Below, piece after piece: positions 18,801 through 27,800 of a stretch of 64,000 nt of DNA. The stretch is taken from positions 682,001 to 746,000 of the forward strand of contig CP102145.1 of assembly GCA_024583055.1 (NCBI GenBank), in the 5' to 3' direction. A model generated the notes under the pieces. The model did not search any database and had not been told where the DNA came from. It saw nothing but the letters and a program-made list of their open reading frames with translations. A program made the translations under genes and the position numbers. The first letter of the stretch is position 1; each line of letters opens with the position of its first letter. This DNA is from Streptococcus suis. Its GTDB lineage: Bacteria; Bacillota; Bacilli; Lactobacillales; Streptococcaceae.

Positions 18801-21800
18801 CTGACTTACCTGTTACTTCGTCTACTGCTCCTAGCGTTTGTCCTTTGTCATCTTTGTATGTGATGGTCGCTTTTTGAGCGTCTTTTACATATCTTACGAT
18901 GACTTCTTTGTCTGCTGCAGTAGCTGGCACGTCTAGTTCAGCTTCGACACTTGCCTTGTCTGGAGTGTAACCTGCAATAGCTGGTGTGTCTACTTTGTCG
19001 AAGTCATCATCAGCTGAGGTCCATTCACCATAGGTCACGTCTTTAGTTACCAAGTTAACAGTTGCGGTACGTTTGTAGGTTAGTGTTTCTTCTACGTCTG
19101 GCTTAGCTGTTGACCCGTCTTCGTATTGGTACTTGATGGTACGTTTTACTGTTTCGTTCAGGTCTGTTGCTTTCACTCCGTCTGGCCATTCTGGTCCGTC
19201 TGGATTACCTGGATCTACTTCTGTTCCTGGATTCTTAGGATCTTCTGGTGTGACAGTTACTACTTTTGCTCTGACTACTACTTCGAATGGCTGGTCTGTA
19301 GCTTTGTCTGTGTCGTATACTTGTCCACCATCTTTAGTGAAGCCGTCACTTACTACTTCGTATCCTTGGTTAGTGAGTTCAGTGATACGAGCTGTTGTGG
19401 TGTAGTTGATTGGCTCGCCTGACTTACCTGTTACTTCGTCTACTGCTCCTAGCGTTTGTCCTTTGTCATCTTTGTATGTGATGGTCGCTTTTTGAGCGTC
19501 TTTTACATATCTTACGATGACTTCTTTGTCTGCTGCAGTAGCTGGCACGTCTAGTTCAGCTTCGACACTTGCCTTGTCTGGAGTGTAACCTGCAATAGCT
19601 GGTGTGTCTACTTTGTCGAAGTCATCATCAGCTGAGGTCCATTCACCATAGGTCACGTCTTTAGTTACCAAGTTAACAGTTGCGGTACGTTTGTAGGTTA
19701 GTGTTTCTTCTACGTCTGGCTTAGCTGTTGACCCGTCTTCGTATTGGTACTTGATGGTACGTTTTACTGTTTCGTTCAGGTCTGTTGCTTTCACTCCGTC
19801 TGGCCATTCTGGTCCGTCTGGATTACCTGGATCTACTTCTGTTCCTGGATTCTTAGGATCTTCTGGTGTGACAGTTACTACTTTTGCTCTGACTACTACT
19901 TCGAATGGCTGGTCTGTAGCTTTGTCTGTGTCGTATACTTGTCCACCATCTTTAGTGAAGCCGTCACTTACTACTTCGTATCCTTGGTTAGTGAGTTCAG
20001 TGATACGAGCTGTTGTGGTGTAGTTGATTGGCTCGCCTGACTTACCTGTTACTTCGTCTACTGCTCCTAGCGTTTGTCCTTTGTCATCTTTGTATGTGAT
20101 GGTCGCTTTTTGAGCGTCTTTTACATATCTTACGATGACTTCTTTGTCTGCTGCAGTAGCTGGCACGTCTAGTTCAGCTTCGACACTTGCCTTGTCTGGA
20201 GTGTAACCTGCAATAGCTGGTGTGTCTACTTTGTCGAAGTCATCATCAGCTGAGGTCCATTCACCATAGGTCACGTCTTTAGTTACCAAGTTAACAGTTG
20301 CGGTACGTTTGTAGGTTAGTGTTTCTTCTACGTCTGGCTTAGCTGTTGACCCGTCTTCGTATTGGTACTTGATGGTACGTTTTACTGTTTCGTTCAGGTC
20401 TGTTGCTTTCACTCCGTCTGGCCATTCTGGTCCGTCTGGATTACCTGGATCTACTTCTGTTCCTGGATTCTTAGGATCTTCTGGTGTGACAGTTACTACT
20501 TTTGCTCTGACTACTACTTCGAATGGCTGGTCTGTAGCTTTGTCTGTGTCGTATACTTGTCCACCATCTTTAGTGAAGCCGTCACTTACTACTTCGTATC
20601 CTTGGTTAGTGAGTTCAGTGATACGAGCTGTTGTGGTGTAGTTGATTGGCTCGCCTGACTTACCTGTTACTTCGTCTACTGCTCCTAGCGTTTGTCCTTT
20701 GTCATCTTTGTATGTGATGGTCGCTTTTTGAGCGTCTTTTACATATCTTACGATGACTTCTTTATCTGCTGCAGTAGCTGGCACGTCTAGTTCAGCTTCG
20801 ACACTTGCCTTGTCTGGAGTGTAACCTGCAATAGCTGGTGTGTCTACTTTGTCGAAGTCATCATCAGCTGAGGTCCATTCACCATAGGTCACGTCTTTAG
20901 TTACCAAGTTAACAGTTGCGGTACGTTTGTAGGTTAGTGTTTCTTCTACGTCTGGCTTAGCTGTTGACCCGTCTTCGTATTGGTACTTGATGGTACGTTT
21001 TACTGTTTCGTTCAGGTCTGTTGCTTTCACTCCGTCTGGCCATTCTGGTCCGTCTGGATTACCTGGATCTACTTCTGTTCCTGGATTCTTAGGATCTTCT
21101 GGTGTGACAGTTACTACTTTTGCTCTGACTACTACTTCGAATGGCTGGTCTGTAGCTTTGTCTGTGTCGTATACTTGTCCACCTTCCTTGGTGAAACCAT
21201 CTGTCACGACCTCATAACCTTGGTTAGTGAGTTCAGTGATACGAGCTGTTGTGGTGTAGTTGATTGGCTCGCCTGACTTACCTGTTACTTCGTCTACTGC
21301 TCCTAGCGTTTGTCCTTTGTCATCTTTGTATGTGATGGTCGCTTTTTGAGCGTCTTTTACATATCTTACGATGACTTCTTTGTCTGCTGCAGTAGCTGGC
21401 ACGTCTAGTTCAGCTTCGACACTTGCCTTGTCTGGAGTGTAACCTGCAATAGCTGGTGTGTCTACTTTGTCGAAGTCATCATCAGCTGAGGTCCATTCAC
21501 CATAGGTCACGTCTTTAGTTACCAAGTTAACAGTTGCGGTACGTTTGTAGGTTAGTGTTTCTTCTACGTCTGGCTTAGCTGTTGACCCGTCTTCGTATTG
21601 GTACTTGATGGTACGTTTTACTGTTTCGTTCAGGTCTGTTGCTTTCACTCCGTCTGGCCATTCTGGTCCGTCTGGATTACCTGGATCTACTTCTGTTCCT
21701 GGATTCTTAGGATCTTCTGGTGTGACAGTTACTACTTTTGCTCTGACTACTACTTCGAATGGCTGGTCTGTAGCTTTGTCTGTGTCGTATACTTGTCCAC

Positions 21801-24800
21801 CATCTTTAGTGAAGCCGTCACTTACTACTTCGTATCCTTGGTTAGTGAGTTCAGTGATACGAGCTGTTGTGGTGTAGTTGATTGGCTCGCCTGACTTACC
21901 TGTTACTTCGTCTACTGCTCCTAGCGTTTGTCCTTTGTCATCTTTGTATGTGATGGTCGCTTTTTGAGCGTCTTTTACATATCTTACGATGACTTCTTTG
22001 TCTGCTGCAGTAGCTGGCACGTCTAGTTCAGCTTCGACACTTGCCTTGTCTGGAGTGTAACCTGCAATAGCTGGTGTGTCTACTTTGTCGAAGTCATCAT
22101 CAGCTGAGGTCCATTCACCATAGGTCACGTCTTTAGTTACCAAGTTAACAGTTGCGGTACGTTTGTAGGTTAGTGTTTCTTCTACGTCTGGCTTAGCTGT
22201 TGACCCGTCTTCGTATTGGTACTTGATGGTACGTTTTACTGTTTCGTTCAGGTCTGTTGCTTTCACTCCGTCTGGCCATTCTGGTCCGTCTGGATTACCT
22301 GGATCTACTTCTGTTCCTGGATTCTTAGGATCTTCTGGTGTGACAGTTACTACTTTTGCTCTGACTACTACTTCGAATGGCTGGTCTGTAGCTTTGTCTG
22401 TGTCGTATACTTGTCCACCTTCCTTGGTGAAACCATCTGTCACGACCTCATAACCTTGGTTAGTGAGTTCAGTGATACGAGCTGTTGTGGTGTAGTTGAT
22501 TGGCTCGCCTGACTTACCTGTTACTTCGTCTACTGCTCCTAGCGTTTGTCCTTTGTCATCTTTGTATGTGATGGTCGCTTTTTGAGCGTCTTTTACATAT
22601 CTTACGATGACTTCTTTGTCTGCTGCAGTAGCTGGCACGTCTAGTTCAGCTTCGACACTTGCCTTGTCTGGAGTGTAACCTGCAATAGCTGGTGTGTCTA
22701 CTTTGTCGAAGTCATCATCAGCTGAGGTCCATTCACCATAGGTCACGTCTTTAGTTACCAAGTTAACAGTTGCGGTACGTTTGTAGGTTAGTGTTTCTTC
22801 TACGTCTGGCTTAGCTGTTGACCCGTCTTCGTATTGGTACTTGATGGTACGTTTTACTGTTTCGTTCAGGTCTGTTGCTTTCACTCCGTCTGGCCATTCT
22901 GGTCCGTCTGGATTACCTGGATCTACTTCTGTTCCTGGATTCTTAGGATCTTCTGGTGTGACAGTTACTACTTTTGCTCTGACTACTACTTCGAATGGCT
23001 GGTCTGTAGCTTTGTCTGTGTCGTATACTTGTCCACCTTCCTTGGTGAAACCATCTGTCACGACCTCATAACCTTGGTTAGTGAGTTCAGTGATACGAGC
23101 TGTTGTGGTGTAGTTGATTGGCTCGCCTGACTTACCTGTTACTTCGTCTACTGCTCCTAGCGTTTGTCCTTTGTCATCTTTGTATGTGATGGTCGCTTTT
23201 TGAGCGTCTTTTACATATCTTACGATGACTTCTTTGTCTGCTGCAGTAGCTGGCACGTCTAGTTCAGCTTCGACACTTGCCTTGTCTGGAGTGTAACCTG
23301 CAATAGCTGGTGTGTCTACTTTGTCGAAGTCATCATCAGCTGAGGTCCATTCACCATAGGTCACGTCTTTAGTTACCAAGTTAACAGTTGCGGTACGTTT
23401 GTAGGTTAGTGTTTCTTCTACGTCTGGCTTAGCTGTTGACCCGTCTTCGTATTGGTACTTGATGGTACGTTTTACTGTTTCGTTCAGGTCTGTTGCTTTC
23501 ACTCCGTCTGGCCATTCTGGTCCGTCTGGATTACCTGGATCTACTTCTGTTCCTGGATTCTTAGGATCTTCTGGTGTGACAGTTACTACTTTTGCTCTGA
23601 CTACTACTTCGAATGGCTGGTCTGTAGCTTTGTCTGTGTCGTATACTTGTCCACCATCTTTAGTGAAGCCGTCACTTACTACTTCGTATCCTTGGTTAGT
23701 GAGTTCAGTGATACGAGCTGTTGTGGTGTAGTTGATTGGCTCGCCTGACTTACCTGTTACTTCGTCTACTGCTCCTAGCGTTTGTCCTTTGTCATCTTTG
23801 TATGTGATGGTCGCTTTTTGAGCGTCTTTTACATATCTTACGATGACTTCTTTGTCTGCTGCAGTAGCTGGCACGTCTAGTTCAGCTTCGACACTTGCCT
23901 TGTCTGGAGTGTAACCTGCAATAGCTGGTGTGTCTACTTTGTCGAAGTCATCATCAGCTGAGGTCCATTCACCATAGGTCACGTCTTTAGTTACCAAGTT
24001 AACAGTTGCGGTACGTTTGTAGGTTAGTGTTTCTTCTACGTCTGGCTTAGCTGTTGACCCGTCTTCGTATTGGTACTTGATGGTACGTTTTACTGTTTCG
24101 TTCAGGTCTGTTGCTTTCACTCCGTCTGGCCATTCTGGTCCGTCTGGATTACCTGGATCTACTTCTGTTCCTGGATTCTTAGGATCTTCTGGTGTGACAG
24201 TTACTACTTTTGCTCTGACTACTACTTCGAATGGCTGGTCTGTAGCTTTGTCTGTGTCGTATACTTGTCCACCATCTTTAGTGAAGCCGTCACTTACTAC
24301 TTCGTATCCTTGGTTAGTGAGTTCAGTGATACGAGCTGTTGTGGTGTAGTTGATTGGCTCGCCTGACTTACCTGTTACTTCGTCTACTGCTCCTAGCGTT
24401 TGTCCTTTGTCATCTTTGTATGTGATGGTCGCTTTTTGAGCGTCTTTTACATATCTTACGATGACTTCTTTGTCTGCTGCAGTAGCTGGCACGTCTAGTT
24501 CAGCTTCGACACTTGCCTTGTCTGGAGTGTAACCTGCAATAGCTGGTGTGTCTACTTTGTCGAAGTCATCATCAGCTGAGGTCCATTCACCATAGGTCAC
24601 GTCTTTAGTTACCAAGTTAACAGTTGCGGTACGTTTGTAGGTTAGTGTTTCTTCTACGTCTGGCTTAGCTGTTGACCCGTCTTCGTATTGGTACTTGATG
24701 GTACGTTTTACTGTTTCGTTCAGGTCTGTTGCTTTCACTCCGTCTGGCCATTCTGGTCCGTCTGGATTACCTGGATCTACTTCTGTTCCTGGATTCTTAG

Positions 24801-27800
24801 GATCTTCTGGTGTGACAGTTACTACTTTTGCTCTGACTACTACTTCGAATGGCTGGTCTGTAGCTTTGTCTGTGTCGTATACTTGTCCACCATCTTTAGT
24901 GAAGCCGTCACTTACTACTTCGTATCCTTGGTTAGTGAGTTCAGTGATACGAGCTGTTGTGGTGTAGTTGATTGGCTCGCCTGACTTACCTGTTACTTCG
25001 TCTACTGCTCCTAGCGTTTGTCCTTTGTCATCTTTGTATGTGATGGTCGCTTTTTGAGCGTCTTTTACATATCTTACGATGACTTCTTTGTCTGCTGCAG
25101 TAGCTGGCACGTCTAGTTCAGCTTCGACACTTGCCTTGTCTGGAGTGTAACCTGCAATAGCTGGTGTGTCTACTTTGTCGAAGTCATCATCAGCTGAGGT
25201 CCATTCACCATAGGTCACGTCTTTAGTTACCAAGTTAACAGTTGCGGTACGTTTGTAGGTTAGTGTTTCTTCTACGTCTGGCTTAGCTGTTGACCCGTCT
25301 TCGTATTGGTACTTGATGGTACGTTTTACTGTTTCGTTCAGGTCTGTTGCTTTCACTCCGTCTGGCCATTCTGGTCCGTCTGGATTACCTGGATCTACTT
25401 CTGTTCCTGGATTCTTAGGATCTTCTGGTGTGACAGTTACTACTTTTGCTCTGACTACTACTTCGAATGGCTGGTCTGTAGCTTTGTCTGTGTCGTATAC
25501 TTGTCCACCATCTTTAGTGAAGCCGTCACTTACTACTTCGTATCCTTGGTTAGTGAGTTCAGTGATACGAGCTGTTGTGGTGTAGTTGATTGGCTCGCCT
25601 GACTTACCTGTTACTTCGTCTACTGCTCCTAGCGTTTGTCCTTTGTCATCTTTGTATGTGATGGTCGCTTTTTGAGCGTCTTTTACATATCTTACGATGA
25701 CTTCTTTATCTGCTGCAGTAGCTGGCACGTCTAGTTCTGCTTCTACACTTTCCTTGTCTGGAGTGTAGCCTGCAATAGCTGGTGTGTCTACTTTGTCGAA
25801 GTCATCATCAGCTGAGGTCCATGGGGTATAGGCAAGAGCTCCAGTAACGACATTTACCTTAGCAGTGCGGGTAAATGTCAATGTTTCTTCAACTGTCGGT
25901 CTTGCCTCTGATCCGTCTTCGTATTGGTACTTGATGGTACGTTTTACTGTTTCGTTCAGGTCTGTTGCTTTCACTCCGTCTGGATATTTTGGTCCAGTTG
26001 GATTAGTTGGGTCTATCGGAGTATTTGGCTCTTTTGGAGCATCAGGAGTTACCGTCTTAATTCTTTCACGTAAAACAATCTTAAATACCTGACTTGGATC
26101 CTGTCCATCACTGTCTTCTAAACTATCAAATGTCGCTGTAGCATTTGTGAAATTATCACTGATTATCTCGTAACCACTATTTAACTTGTTACGAAGATAA
26201 TCGCTAGTTGCTGACGTAGAAATAGCAGTTCCTTTTCTATCTTGCTCAATCAAACTCGTGTCAAAGACTTCGGGCCCTTCTTGATTATTCTCAACATTAG
26301 CTGTCTTTGTATAGATTTCTATCTTAGCTTTTGCTGCTTTCTCATATACAAATGTCAGTTCTTTCAACGTGTCACGTTCAATATTCCCTGTCTCTGCTGA
26401 AACTTTAACAACGTGACGTAACTCTGCTGGATCCTCAGTAACTGGTTTAAGAGTAGATGTAGCAGGATCTACCTGTTTAAACAAATAACGAGTACCATTT
26501 ATTGTCTTCTCTGCATATCGTAGTGACTCAGCGTTATACTGAGAACCGCTTACTCCGTGATCAACTAAAGTTGTGCTTTCCAAAATTGGTTGACCAGTTT
26601 CATCTACATAATGTACTACTACGCCTCCTTTTTCAGCATAGTAATAAGTCACGTGCTGTTCATTCGCTACATTGTCGTTGACCATACGCATTTGAACACC
26701 ACCGAAACCAAAAGGTTTACCGTCTTTTCCTTTTAGTGTTACCGCTTTGTGTTCTGGAATAAAGAAATTACCTTCAGGGAAGTTTTCTCCATTTCTAGCA
26801 AAATTATTAGTTTCCCCTGTAATAACATTTGTCACTGTATGAGGAGTAGTTTTGTAACTTTCAAATTGATGTTTTGAAGTGTATCTATAACTACCTTCTA
26901 ACGTATTTACTTTGCCAGGAACAATTTCTTCAGATGTAAAGAACTTAATAAAGTTTTCTGATGTAAGGTCTGCTTCCGTAATATTTGTTTTTTTATCAAG
27001 TGCTAATCTATTTGGTCCATCTGGATTCAGTAGGTAAATATGTGCTTTATGGGTACCGTCTTTTCTAGTAACTTCCAACACACGAACCAAATTGTGCGTC
27101 ATGATACTTTGAATCGTTTTTGATCCAACCTTGTAATCTGCTGCTAAATCTCCCTTTAGAACAGTCGGAACATCTTCGGCAATTAGCTCATATTTATCAA
27201 AATCTAACGCACCTGCAATAGTATAACTATCTCCAGTTAATGCTCCTTTTTGGATATAGGTAGCTAGCGTTTCTTCTGCTCTCTTTTCTGTAGCTTTTAC
27301 GACATATTTCGTTTCTTGTGTCGTACGAACCGGAACTAAAACATTAAAAATATTCAGTTCTGTCCCAACAGAATTTGGACTAACCTTATCATAAATGACT
27401 GTATTGACATTGCCACCATTAGGGTTGTTGATTTTTAAGTTTTTGCTTGTAGAATTACTCGGATCTGGGGTGAATTGAAAACGATATGTATAACCAGCGT
27501 TCTCATATTGAGATAAGGTATTAAACTTAGCTGTAGAACCTTGGGCAATCTCTATCGATTCTAAAATTTTATTATTCTGACGCTTATCAACTAAATCTGC
27601 ATATACCTTGTTGATTTCTCCTTCTTTAGAGATAGAAAATTGGAAGAAGTAATCTTTATTATATTTGTTATTAAATGTCGTTGTCTTGTTTGGTTCTATC
27701 TGAGAATTCAAACTTAATACCATAAAGACTTCTCGTCCATCAGGTAGCGTTGTTTTATACGCTGTAGGTACTGCTGTTGTTGCTTCTGCTACACTTGCAT

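Noticed and set aside
15418..25602. Plus-strand 98-residue and 90-residue open frames repeated every 618 bp
   Set aside because: They are antisense shadows of the adhesin repeats, identical because the repeats are identical. They have no ribosome site and no known motif.
14995..25983. Possible CRISPR array because of regular repeats
   Set aside because: The unit is 618 bp, fully coding and contiguous with no unique spacers; it is a protein repeat.
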